From Prorocentrum cordatum (Eukaryota; Sar; Dinophyceae; Prorocentrales; Prorocentraceae): a stretch of 64,000 nucleotides of DNA. The notes under the pieces are model-generated. The model was not told the DNA's origin, made no database searches, and worked only from the letters and a program-made list of their open reading frames with translations. This document shows positions 43,673-56,699 of this stretch, in pieces. Location of the stretch: positions 405,001-469,000 of the forward strand of contig CAUYUJ010000658.1 in NCBI GenBank assembly GCA_963575745.1, read 5' to 3'. The position numbers were made by a program, and so were the translations under genes. The first letter of the stretch is position 1, and every line of letters begins with the position of its first letter.

Positions 43673-44983
43673 ATCCACAGACACGGACACACTGACGACG
43701 TCGCACTTACACACCCATCCCCACACTGGTCAGCGCTCTCCGCCCCCGCAACCCCCCTGCCGCCCCTGCGCGCCCCGCCCCCCCTGCTCTTCCCGCCGGC
43801 GCTCCGGAGGAGGGAGGCGCCGCCCCATGTCGGGGCCGGCCCTCCCTCCACTCCACCCACTCCGCCCTCGCGGAGCGCCGGGGGAAAGGGCGGAGGGGGA
43901 GGAGAGGAGGCGGGCGCAGGCGGCGCCAGCACCGCGCGCGCACGCACACACACACACACACACACGCACACCCACGCACACACAAGTACAGACACACGCA
44001 CACACACACATACACACATACACACACACACGCGCACACGCACCCGATCACACACAAACACACACGCACACACGCAAGCAAGCACATGCGCATACACGCA
44101 CACGTAAACACGCACACACATATGCACATACACGCAAACATAAACACACCCGCACACACACACACACACACAGACGCGCACAAACACACAAACCCACATA
44201 CACACACGCACAAACACACGCACACACACATATACGCACACACATGCACACAGACGCACACATACACACGCACACCCACGCACGCACACACACACACACG
44301 CACACACACACACACGCGCACGCACCCGACACACACACACACACACACACACACGCAAGCACATGCGCACACACGCACACGTAAACAAACACAGACACAC
44401 AGGCACATACATGCAAACATAAACACACACGCACACACACACAGACGCGCACAAGCACACACACACATACACACACACGCACAGACACACGCTCTCACAC
44501 ACACACACACACATACACACACGCACACACATGCACTCACACGCACACATGCACACGCAGACACACACACACGCGCGCGCACACACACAAAACACACATA
44601 CACACATACACACGCACACACACATGCACATCAACGCACACAAAGACAAGCACACACACACACACACATACGCACGCGCACACACACACACACACGCACG
44701 CACACAAACGCACACACACACACACATACACGCGCGCACACACACTTACACACACGGACAAAGACAGACACAGACACACACACACACGAGCACACAAACA
44801 CCAGACGCACAACACACACAGACACACACACACACACAACAACCACGGACACGGACACACTGATGACGTCGCACCTACGAACCGATCCCCACGCTGGTCA
44901 GCGCTCTCCGCCCCCGCGCCCCTCTGCCGACTCTGCGCGCCCCGCCCCACCGCCCTCCCTGCCGGCGCTCCGGAGGGGGGAGG
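42930..44983. repeat. (AC)n arrays alternating with GC-rich blocks
   Basis: Long AC/CACG tracts (about 42930-43180, 43430-43690, 43945-44860) alternate with GC-rich blocks (about 43185-43410, 43725-43940, 44880-44983). The blocks share CCGGCGCTCCGGAGG, CCCCATGTCGGGGCCGG and ACTCCGCCCTCGCGGAGCGC. GCGCTCCG and CGGAGCGC form an inverted repeat within each complete block. The third block is interrupted by LINE E and resumes at about 50597. His/Thr- and Cys/Val-rich ORFs here are artefacts of the dinucleotide repeat. Confidence 0.93.
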
Positions 44984-45208
44984 CTGGCTGGCTGGCTACG
45001 ACTCTCACGGGCCTGACGGCCCAGTCGCAGTGTCCGTCTCGGCAGAGACTCTTATTTGCATGATCATGCGAGTCAAAACCGTGCCAAGCACACGGACAGA
45101 TGACAAGAGCGAAGCTCATGAGATATCATCCGCGTCAAACACGCAGGCAATACACAAGAGAACAAACTCTTATTCATCCGTGTGAGCACAATCTTTCACA
45201 ATCCACGA

Positions 45209-46558
45209 TCAAGTAAAGTAAGACTCAAACTCACCAAGCAAACGAACGATGTTGTGTACCGTACACTCTGCTGCAGATAATTCAGCCTGTGTGACTGTGC
45301 TCTCTGACGGAATCAACCATGCTTTTTCCCAGACGAGCTGCCAGGACACGGTCGAAAACTTGCCTTCTATCCTGTCGGACCTGGATATGAACGCCGCCTC
45401 GAGCCATGCACCACATCCTACTCCATCCTCAGATTTACCGCCATCGAAGGACCCCCTCAATGCGATAGGTGTTATATGTCCACATGTGTGTGTCATGCAA
45501 AAAGAGCGCTTCCATTCGTGTGATCTGCCCTCGCGGGCATCATGTGTGAGTCGATCTGCGTGCTCATTTACTTCACGAAACTCATGCTTAAAAGGATCCC
45601 TGCCATTCGAAGGTGCCCGAACTCCATAGATCTCCGTCAGACTGCTCATGATGTCAATGATATAGCCTATTATTTTTCGATACGTGTAGTCAGTTATCGC
45701 CCACCTCCCTAGGAGCCAGGATATGATAAGAAGAGAATCCCCACATATCTCCACTCCAAAACCATATGTTTTGAAATCCCATTCTGTTGCTTTCATGTTT
45801 GTTATTGCTAAACGTCTGGCGATGATTTCATTCTGGACCTCCTCCTCCTTCCTCCTTCGTTTTCGTGTTGCCTCATTTCCACCCTCCTCTTCCATATCAT
45901 ACACTGTGCGTCTCACTCCTGATCCTTTAACCTTTGATTGGAACAAACTGAACTTCTCCTCACCAACCGTAGATATTGCAAACTCTCTCCAGCTTTCAGG
46001 CTGAAAATCTCTCCACCACTGATCACCCCAATATTTTTCGAAAGGATAGTGCCATGTATGTAGACCCGTCGCGTCAATCCCTCTTTTCCTTTTTCGGTAG
46101 CTACCCTCCTCTGACCGTTTTCTTTTTGAGTTATATCTGTGCATGATGTCCCCGAAATTCTGCCGCCAATCATCATATCGGATTCCGTATGCAAGCATTG
46201 CCAACCTTGAGTCCCTCCATGCTCTGTCACTCTGCGGCATATCATGAGGTAGATATTTTGCAAACGACACCACATCCAATGCAAGCAACCACTGGCGATA
46301 CAAGAATTTTTGCACCAGCGACTGATACCCGTGATCATGAAAAGCGTTCCTACATCGGCTGTACTTCCGATGTGTATACTCGTCCCACGGCTCATCAGGA
46401 AGATGTCTCGTTCTCAATATTATGAGCAAGCATTCCCCCTCAAACACATGAAGTCTCTCAATCGAACTTTCATCTGCTGCCACTCCATCTAATCCATGCA
46501 ATATTGTCGACTGAACAAGCTGCTGATATCTAGAATACTTTTCCCCCAATGCATACAT
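45209..46558 (-). pseudogene. LINE E C-terminal region with permuted RNase H
   Basis: 449 residues. Connection region (FEGECLL, W(W)RDFQPE), an acidic/basic insert with RKRRRKEEE, then RNase H in permuted order: CGDSLLIISWL (near 45733), HEFREVNEHADRLTHDA (near 45560), GSFDGGK (near 45435), then QAELSAAE (near 45281). The start overlaps the RT frame at 46489-46558, so one frame shift separates them. Confidence 0.85.
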
Positions 46559-48162
46559 CTACTGGTATAGAACTTAATGTCAACATAGAAAGCCTGCCTT
46601 CCTTTGTCCAATCTGTACGCTACATCCGCATGATATCGAGGAAATATAGCAGGAATACAAACTCCTAGAAGATGAACCTCAGCCCTTCTGCGAAATCTCA
46701 ACTCACGTTCTGGGTCCTGAAACCCTTTGATCGCCAGGTCCATGGTCGGAACGATATGTTCATTCTCATCATACTCTAGAGGCTCACCGAAAACTAAATA
46801 CTCCAGAGACGCCTCTTTCCATCGCATACTGTATTTCTCAAGTGAGTGTGTCATCGCCAACATCATCTGAGCCAAATCCGACGCCGAGTTCGCCAGGACA
46901 ACGATGTTATCAGCCCATAAGGCATGATTCAAGTAAATCGACACTGTTTCGACGCTCCCGTTTTCGTCCCTCGCATTCGCTCGAAACTCGACCCTATACC
47001 CCAACTTCTGTTCGTCCCATTTCTCATACAGTTCCCCCCACATCGCCACGGCAATACAATTAAAGGCAAACGGTCCTTCAGGTCCACCCGTACGTATACA
47101 GCGATCCCAGGACACCTTTGAGAACTGCTCGAAGTCGAGATTCTCACACGAGATCTCCACATCACTATAAACCAGGGACTCAATCATCGCATGTTGGATA
47201 ACATATGGTATACTACAATATGCCATGGCAGAACTGAAGTTAGCAACCGTACAATGATCAAAGGCTTGATAAACATCAGCGAGAGCAACATGTAATTGAT
47301 CATCTGCGTGCTGATATTTGCTAGCATGTTGACCTAAGTGTTTCAATGCAGTCGTAATCTCATATGGCCTACGTCCTTTCACAAATCCATACACACCAAA
47401 TCTACGGAACATCCCCACCTCCTCCATATAGTCCTCCGCTAACTTGACCACACACATAGGATAGAGTTTAGATAACGCATTTTGAATACACAGTAGTCTC
47501 GTTTCCTTTGCATCCGTGGTGTTTTGACTTTTAGGCATCACACTCACTATGATCTCCCTCCAGCAATCAGGATACGGAATCTGTCTATGAAACACAGCCT
47601 CGAATATCCTTCGCACCTCTCTCAACGTTTTCCACGACAATCGAAGGAGCATCTCTGCAGGCACTCCATCAGTCCCCGTCGCGCGGTTACGCTGCATTCT
47701 TCCCCTGCAGCAAAGCATATTCGCCAGCGTGATGGTGCACGGTGGAGCCTCCAGCTCCGCAGCCTGTCTGAGAGACTGCAGCACCTCTAGATTGGCAACA
47801 CGAGTCTGGGCACACGATACCTTATTCATGAGCATATGCCAGATAACTTTGTTCCATATCTCTCTATCCTCCACTCCTTCCAAATTATAGAGACGGTTTC
47901 TCCTCCTTTTCCTTGACGGTGGTAATTCATACTCCAAACGAAGACGGCGGTAAAGACAGCGATAGCCATTCAAAACTTTTGTGATCTGTTTTCTTTCTGG
48001 CCCAGGTGGGGTTCCCCTACGGAGTTCAATCAACCTTTGGAGTCTATAAGGGCGTACAGGCTGTTTAATACCATTGTCATCTCTTGTCATATTCCACCTC
48101 ATCCCGAGTAAAGCTCGATTTAATCTGTCGTGACAAACAACTGGCCCCCAGAGGATTACCAC
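46489..48162 (-). pseudogene. LINE E reverse transcriptase
   Basis: RT with NRATGTDGVPAEML, RLSWKTLR, motif A ADVYQAFD, motif B RTGGPEGPFAFN, motif C WADN at 46906-46917, and WKEASL. Frame-shifted relative to EN (overlap 48077-48162) and to RNase H (overlap 46489-46558). Domain content equals that of LINE A. Confidence 0.87.
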
Positions 48163-49165
48163 TTACTGAGGAACACCTGGCATTGTCAACAAACGAGTCC
48201 ATCGAAGCTCTCGCGATCATCTCATCCGTGAACGTGTTTGGCTCATATCCCACATAGCTTTTATCACGGGGTTTAGCGGAGTAACGAGGACAATGGACAA
48301 CAGGGGAACGAACACAAACTTCCAGGAGTTTATGATCACTCAGACGGGATCGCTGAGTCTTCCCTCCTATGTGCAAACGAAAGGACGCCTTACAATCAAT
48401 AACCTCCCAAACATGAGGAACCATAACATAATCTAATACTCGTGGCCGGAGCTCTGGTGCTCTAGCAAGGCGACTGTGTGCTCGTGCGTAGCTCTCCCAC
48501 GTCACTGCACGGTCGCCGAAAGTGTTGGCAGCACAGAGCCCATACGATTGCATAAAGCATTCCAGCGCATGCCTCATCCTCCATCTGTCGTTCTCCCTCC
48601 TCCTCTCCGCCGTGCTGTCGCCTCCTTCCTCCTTTCCATCCACACCACTTCCTGTCATGAGATATTCTACTCCTCGATGAACTCCCGTACTCCTCCCCAC
48701 CAATTCCACATTGGCACCCACGCAAACAATGATGCAGGCACCTGGCAGCTTCGTGGCAACCATCTCCCTGAGGACCATATTGAGGTTGGTCAGGGTTTGC
48801 TGCCACATATCAAAAGCATTCGGGATCGAAACATCTGGAAGGTACATGCTGGTGATCACCAGCCTCGAAGTAGCAGTCTTGAAGCCTCCTACGACGAAAC
48901 GAGGATACGAGCATACGAATTCTTTGATGCAACATTTCCATGCATTGTCGAACACTAGGGCAGCTTTCCCACATGATGAAACTCTCTGGTCCCATCCTAG
49001 ACGTTCAATCTCAGCTTTGGGAAGAAAATCACTCTCTTGCAACGCGAATAAACCTCCATGAGAACTACGAAGTTGTCCTAAAATCTCAGCTCCTCTACAA
49101 TTCCTCACTCCTGCCTTCTGGATATTCCAAGAAATGATAGTCAGGTTTTTCCGTCGAGCACGTCC
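48077..49165 (-). pseudogene. LINE E APE endonuclease
   Basis: Open from the codon after the ORF1 stop. Motifs: ISWNIQKAG, ALQESDF, CVGANVELVG (the Asp of the usual DxN is Gly here) and LSDHKLL. The motif loss suggests the endonuclease is inactive even apart from the downstream frame shift. Confidence 0.83.
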
Positions 49166-49168
49166 TCA
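49166..49168 (-). other. Single in-frame TGA between ORF1 and ORF2 of LINE E
   Basis: ORF1 ends LSKN-TGA and the same frame continues GGA CGT GCT CGA through to ISWN of the endonuclease, about 14 codons on. No frame change or ATG intervenes. Confidence 0.83.
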
Positions 49169-50130
49169 GTTTTTACTTAACTCCTCTTTCATTTTCATGA
49201 TCGTCACATCTTTGATATCATATCTATCACACATTGTCGCCCATTGTTCTTCGAAGATCTCCCAAGACTCACCCTTCCATTCCGCCAGAAGAAATGGTTT
49301 AGAATCTACCGAATGCACATAGATCGAGGAACGTGGGGGGGCCATTTCACCACGCAGAGGAACAAAGCTCGGATGGGCAAGCGTTTTGAAGATCACTGAA
49401 ATCGGCTGACCTGCTTGATGTGCGGGCGTTTCCACGGGGGAGCATCAACCAAAATCTTGATTTTACTTGGTACGATTTGCTGGTCCATCCCAGCAAGTAT
49501 TTTCTCAGCATCTGGGGAGGAGAGCAGCTCATCCAAGTGCTTCTTCCATAACCATAGAATATCACCAGTTGTGCCTGTTCGAACTCCCACCCTCCCCTGA
49601 CCATACAATGTTCGTCCAGCATTGAGCCTAATAGTGCGATCTTTGTCCACGCACATCTTCGTATCCTCTGGTAGGGCATCGACCATATTTGATACCAATG
49701 TCTGAAGATCTTTCTGGCCCAACATCTCCTCGCTACGTTTTTTGGGATTACTCCAGTTTTTCACCCAACCTCTGATTTCCAAGAACTCTGGCTTCCACAT
49801 TCTCCTCGCCATCTTCATGTTCTCAGAATCTCCCGAAAGACTACGCTCTGACACATGAGAAGCATTAGATGCATTACCGGTGCCCACCAAACCAGGAGGA
49901 GGTTGAGGCGGATACATCATCATCTGTTCCAGCTTTTGTATACGTTCGTCTTGTGTCTGGACTTTTTCATCAATCTGCGCAAGTTTCTTATCTGTGGCCT
50001 CACACTGCTTGACAAGAGACGTGGTTCTCTCCTCATTCGTGAAACCAAGTCGAAGAAGAGCAGCAAGAGATGGATTTGTCTCCTTCGAGATCAGTTCCTC
50101 CCTCTCACTCCATAGATCATCGCCTCGATG
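49166..50130 (-). pseudogene. LINE E ORF1, coiled-coil protein, disrupted
   Basis: Coiled-coil segment (KQCEATDKKLAQIDEKVQTQ, near 49.95-50.0 kb), a Pro-rich linker (PPQPPPG), then FLEIRGWVKNW and APPWKRPH. A frame shift near 49.39-49.44 kb separates the last 75 or so residues. An in-frame TAA near 50131 separates a plausible N-terminus (MSAAEGSGHVSDEEF) from the rest. Confidence 0.72.
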
Positions 50131-50291
50131 TTAAACATTCCTCTCGAATTCCTCGTCTGATACATGTCCAGAACCCTCTGCAGCCGACATTTGAGGATGA
50201 GTGACCGACGCCATTTTAACACCTGCTGAGTCCTGTGTCTCCGTCTACGCCAGCACTTTCGTGCTTCTCTCATGCACACTCGCCAATAATA

Positions 50292-50462
50292 TTCGTCCAC
50301 TTCCTCAATGAATCGATTCCACCCACGATCAGGCTCCCCTAGATACGACGTGATTGTCGAGAGAGAACAACCATATTCTTCCACTTCCTCAATGAATCGC
50401 TTCTCCCTCGATCAGGCTCCCTTTGATACGACAATAGTGAAAGAGCAACAACAATACAGAAA
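50292..50462. repeat. 85-bp tandem duplication in LINE E 5' region
   Basis: Two head-to-tail copies, starting at about 50292 and 50377, share CCACTTCCTCAATGAATCG, CGATCAGGCTCCC and ATACGAC. They lie upstream of ORF1 in what should be the 5' UTR, where some LINEs carry promoter monomers. Confidence 0.75.
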
Positions 50463-50596
50463 GGATACCGTACACAATAGTGATAGGTGTGGAGCAAAAT
50501 TGGAAAGCAGGCACACAAGGTTCGCAGAAAAGGAGGTTCCCCAGGCAGTGTTCTGCGAGCCTTTTGGCGACGCCTTGAGCCGCGACGCCTTGAGCC

Positions 50597-50705
50597 CCAT
50601 TTCGGGGCCGGCCCTCCCTCCACTCCAACCACTCCGCCCTCGCGGAGCGCCAAGGGGAAGGGCGGAAGGGAAGGGGGGGGGGCGCGGGCGGCGCCAGCGC
50701 CGCGA

Positions 50706-50740
<35 letters not shown>

Positions 50741-50813
50741 CACTCACACGCACACACACACACACACGTCCACACACACACACACACACACGCCCACACA
50801 AACACACGCACAC

Positions 50814-50851
<38 letters not shown>

Positions 50852-51120
50852 GCACACACACACACAAACACAAACACGCACAGACACACGCACACACACA
50901 CACACACATGCACATTACACGGGCAACGCCGCTGGATTCAGCCAATTATTCCCCATCTCCGCGCTGACTACTGCCATGCGCCACTGGATCGGCGCCGCGG
51001 CGTGGGGATCCAGCCCTTCCAACCAACGCACCCCCCCCAGCGAGCCAGCGCTCCAAAGGTGGAAGGGGCCGCCGCGCTACGGGGCCAGCCATCCCTCCGC
51101 TCCAGTCCGTCGCAACTCGC
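50597..51120. repeat. GC-rich block, (AC)n tract and degraded second block
   Basis: The GC-rich block resumes after LINE E (CGGGGCCGGCCCTCC to about 50705). An AC tract follows (about 50706-50920), then about 200 bp containing a diverged block (CCAGCGCTCCAAAGGTGG, ACGGGGCCAGCCATCC). No gene. Confidence 0.8.
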
Positions 51121-51283
51121 AGCACAGCCTTGCTTCGTTCAGCCCCACCCCCCCCCCCCCCCCCGCCCCCCCCCCCCTTGCCCTGCCCCCCCCCCCCAAA
51201 AAAAAAAAAAACCCACCCCGCCCCCCATCCAATCCCGCCCCACCCCCCACACACACACACACACACACACACACAACACACAC

Positions 51284-51323
<40 letters not shown>

Positions 51324-51472
51324 CACACACACATACCTCCCCTTCATTCCCTCTTCGAAACCCAAAACCCCTGCCCAGCCCTGTCCTATCGGCCCGAATG
51401 CCAGGCGGACCCCGCCGACCGATCCAGCTCATCCCCCTGCATGTCCACAGCCAACCCCCGGCCCGATGTCCA
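51118..51472. repeat. Copy of Helitron-side 3' flank with poly-C and (AC)n insert
   Basis: Starts CTCGCAGCACAGCCTTGC, contains poly-C/poly-A runs (51145-51210) and an AC tract (51248-51335), and ends with CCAGGCGGACCCCGCCGAC and GATCCAGCTCATCCCCCTGC. The same outer sequences in the same order occur at 58850-59010, where they run into the C-terminus of the Helitron-like polyprotein. The two copies bracket the octanucleotide array. Confidence 0.8.
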
Positions 51473-54400
51473 CTGACACACAGACGCACAGACACACAGA
51501 CACACAGACACAAAGACACACAGAAACACAGTCACATACACACACAGACACACTAACACACTGACACACTGACACACAGAAACACAGACACACAGACACA
51601 CTCACACACGGACACACCGACACACAGGCAACCGGACACACAGATACACAGACACACAGACACACGGACACAAAGAAAGACAGGAAAAAAAAAAACAGAC
51701 ACACAAGCACAGGGACACACAGACACACAGACACGCAGACGCGCAGACACAGCGACCCACAGACACACAGACACACAGGCACACAGACACACGGACACTC
51801 AGACACACACACACACACAGACATACAGACACACAGACACAAGGAAAGACAGAAAGACAGAAAACCAGGCTCACAGACACACAGACACACAGACACACAT
51901 ACACACAGACACACAGACGAACGGACACACAGACACACAAACACACAGACACACAGACACACACACACACACAGACGCATAGACACACAAGCACGCAGAC
52001 AAACAGACACACAGACATACAGACACACAAATACACAAACACACAGACACACAGACACTCAGGCACACTGACACACACAGCACCAGGCACACAGACACAC
52101 AGACACTCAGACACACAGACACACAGGCACACAGACACACAGACACACAGGCACACGCAGACACGCAGAAACACCAACACACAGACACGCAGACACAAGG
52201 GCACACAGACACGCAGGCACAAAGCCACACAGACACACAGACACACAGACAAACAGATACACAGACACACTGACACACTGACACACAGACACACAGACGC
52301 AAAAAAAACACTGACACACAGACACTCAGACACACAGACACACAGACACACACGGACACCCAGACACCCAGACACACAGACACAGACACACAGACACACA
52401 GACACACAGACACACAGACACACAGCCACACAGCCACACAGACACACAGACACACAGAGAGACAGCAAACACAGGCACACAGACACACAGACACACAGAC
52501 ACACAGACACACAGACACACAGACACACAGACAAACAGACAGACAGACAGACAAACACACAGACAGACAGACCGACGGGGCTGCCAGCGCCACGCGCGCA
52601 CACACAGACACTGACACACACACACACACGCGCACACACACGCAAATACACGCGCACAGACAGACAGACAAGCACACACACACAGACGCACAGAAAGACA
52701 AACACACAGACAGATCCACAGACAGACAGACACACAGACATACTGACATACTGACACGCAGACACACAGACACAAAGACACGCAGACACAAGGATACACA
52801 GACACACAGAAAACCAATCACAAGGACTCACAGACACCCAGACACGCAGACACTCAGACACACAGACACACGGACACACAAACACACAGACATACAGACA
52901 CACAGACTCGGACACACGGACAGACGGACACAAAAGACACACGGACATACAGACACACTCACACACTGACACACAGACACACAGACACACAGACACGCAG
53001 ACACACAGACGCACAGACACACAGACACACGGACACACAGACAAACAGACACACAGACACACTGACACATAGACACACAGACACACACACACACGGACAC
53101 ACGGACACACTGACACCAACACACTGACACACAGACACACCAACACCAACACACACAGACTGACAGACACACAGACACACAGACAAACGGACACACGGAC
53201 ACGCAGACACACAGTCACACAGACACACGGACACGCACAGGGACACACAGACACACAAACACACAGACAAATACACAACCAGACACACGGATACACAGAC
53301 ACACAGAAACACAGACACACGGACACACCGACACACTGACACACAGAAACACAGACACACAGACACACTGACGCACGGACACACCGACACACAGGCAACC
53401 ACACACACAGATACACAGACACACAGACACACGGACACAAATAATGACAGAAAGACAGACACAGAGGCACAGGGACACACAGACACACAGACACACAGAC
53501 ACACAGACACATAGACACAGAGACCGGCAGACACACAGACACACAGACACACGGACAATAAGACACACAGACACACAGACACACAGACACACAGAAAGAC
53601 AGAGACAGAAACACAGACACACAGACACACATACACACAGACACACAGACAAACGGACACACAGACACACAGACACACAGACACACAGACACACAGGCAC
53701 ACAAACACGCAGACAAACAAACACACAGAAAAGACTGACAGACACACAGACACACAGACACACGGACACGCGGACACGCAGACACACAGGCACACAGACA
53801 CACGGACACACACAGGGACACACAGACACACTGACACACAGACACACAGACACACAGACACACAGACACACAGACACACAGACACACAGTCACATACACA
53901 CACAGACACACTAACACACTGACACACTGACACATAGAAACACAGACACACAGACACACTCACACACGGACACACAGACACACAGGCAACCGGACACACA
54001 GACACACAGACACACGCACACACGGACACAAAAAAAGACAGAGAAAAAAACAGACACACAAGCACCGGGACACACAGACACACAGACACGCAGACACACA
54101 GACACAGAGACCCACAGACACACAGACACACAGACACACAGACACACGGACACTCAGACACACAGACACACAGACATACAGACACACAGACACAAGGAAA
54201 GACAGAAAGACAGAAAACCAGGCTCACAGACACACAGACACACAGACACACATACACACAGACACACAGACAAACGGACACACAGACACACACACACAGA
54301 CGCATAGACACACAAACACGCAGACAAACAAACACACAGACATACAGACACACAAATACACAAACACACAGACACACAGACACTCAGGCACACTGACACA

Positions 54401-54871
54401 CACAGCACCAGACACACAGACACACAGACACTCAGACACACAGACACACACACACAGACACACAGACACACAGGCACACGCAGACACGCAGAAACACCAA
54501 CACAGAGACACGCAGACACAAGGGCACACAGACACGCAGGCACAAAGCCACACAGACACACAGACACACAGACAAACAGATACTCAGACACACGGACACA
54601 CTGACACACAGACACACAGACGCAAAAAAACACTGACACACACACACTCAGACACACAGACACACTGACACACAGACACACGGACACCCAGACACCTAGA
54701 CCCACAGGCACGCAGACACACAGACACACAGACACACAGACACACAGACACACAGACACACAGCCACACAGCCACACAGACACACAGACACACAGAGAGA
54801 CAGAAACACAGGCACACAGGCACACAGACACACGGACACACAGACACACAGACACACAGACACACAGACAC

Positions 54872-54908
<37 letters not shown>

Positions 54909-56668
54909 AAAACACACAGACAGACAGACCGACGGGGCTGCCAGCGCCACGCGCGCACACACAGACACTGACACACACACACACAAACACGCGCACACGC
55001 ACACGCAAATACACGCGCACAGACAGACAGACAAGCACACACACACACAGACGCACAGAAAGGCAGACACACAGACAGATCCACAGACAGACAGACACAC
55101 AGACATACTGACATACAGACACGCAGACACACAGACACAAAGACACGCAGAAACAAGGATACACAGACACACAGAAAACCAGTCACAAGGACACACAGAC
55201 ACCCAGACACGCAGACACTCAGACACACAGACACACGGACACAAACACACAGACATACAGACACACAGACACGGACACACGGACACACGGACACAAAAGA
55301 CACACGGACATACAGACACACAGACACACAGACACACAGACACACAGACACACAGACACACAGACACACAGACACACAGACACACGGACACACAGACAAA
55401 CAGACACACAACATACAGACACATAGACACACAGACACACAGACACACGGACACACGGACACACTGACACCAACACACAGACACACAGACACACCAACAC
55501 CAACACACAAAGACTGACAGACACACAGACACACGGACACACGGACACACGGACACGCAGACACAAAGTCACACAGACACACGGACACACACAGGGACAC
55601 ACCGACACACTGACACACTGACACACAGACACACAGACACACAGACACACAGACACACAGTCACATACACACACAGGCACACTAACACACTGACACACTG
55701 ACACACAGAAACACAGACACACAGACACACTCACACACGGACACACAGACACACAGACACAGGACACACAGATACACAGACACACAAACACACGGAAACA
55801 AAGAAAGACAGAAAAAAAACAAACACACAAGCACAGGGACACACAGACACACAGACACGCAGACACACAGACACAGAGACCCACCACACAGACACACAGA
55901 CACACAGACACACGGACACTCAGACACACAGACACACAGACATACAGACACACAGACACAAGGAAAAACAGAAAGACAGAAAACCAGGCTCACAAGACAC
56001 ACAGACACACAGACACACATACACACAGACACACAGACAAACGGACCCACAGACACACAAACACACAGACACACAGACACACACACACACACACACATTC
56101 GCATAGACACACAAACACGCAGACAAACAAACACATAGACATACAGACACACAAATACACAAACACACAAACACACAGACACTCAGGCACACTGAAACAC
56201 ACACAGCACCAGACACACACACAGACACTCAGGCACACAGACACACAGGCACACAGACACACAGACACACAGGCACACGCAGACACGCAGAAACACCAAC
56301 ACACAGACACGCAGACACAAGGGCACACAGACACGCAGGCACAAAGCCACACAGACACGCAGACACTCAGACACACAGACACACGGACACACAAACAGAC
56401 AGACATACAGACACACAGACGCAAATAAAAAAAAACACTGACACATAGACACTACGACACACAGACACAGAGACACACAGACACACGGACACCCAGACAC
56501 CCAGACACACAGACACGCAGACACACAGACACACAGACACACAGACACACAGACACACAGCCACACAGCCACACAGACACATAGACACACAGAGAGACAG
56601 AAACACAGGCACACAGGCACACAGACACACAGACACACAGACACACAGACACACAGACACACAGACAC

Positions 56669-56699
<31 letters not shown>

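Larger units (their letters stand above)
44984..50596 (-). mobile_element. LINE E: full-length LINE in a GC-rich block of the AC array
   Basis: Left border after CGGAGGGGGGAGGC with a (GGCT)n tail (plus strand TGGCTGGCTGGCT); right border before CCCCATTTCGGGGCCGG. Uninterrupted blocks at about 43275-43330 and 43795-43850 show the empty site, GGAGGC followed closely by CCCCATGTCGGGG. The target differs from that of LINEs A-D. The 3' UTR (44998-45208) holds two ACTCTTATT motifs (near 45050 and 45168). Confidence 0.88.

Noticed and set aside
42647-44863. His/Thr-rich and Cys/Val-rich ORFs in the AC arrays
   Set aside because: Products of (AC)n and CACG repeats read in different frames; both strands show equally long ORFs.
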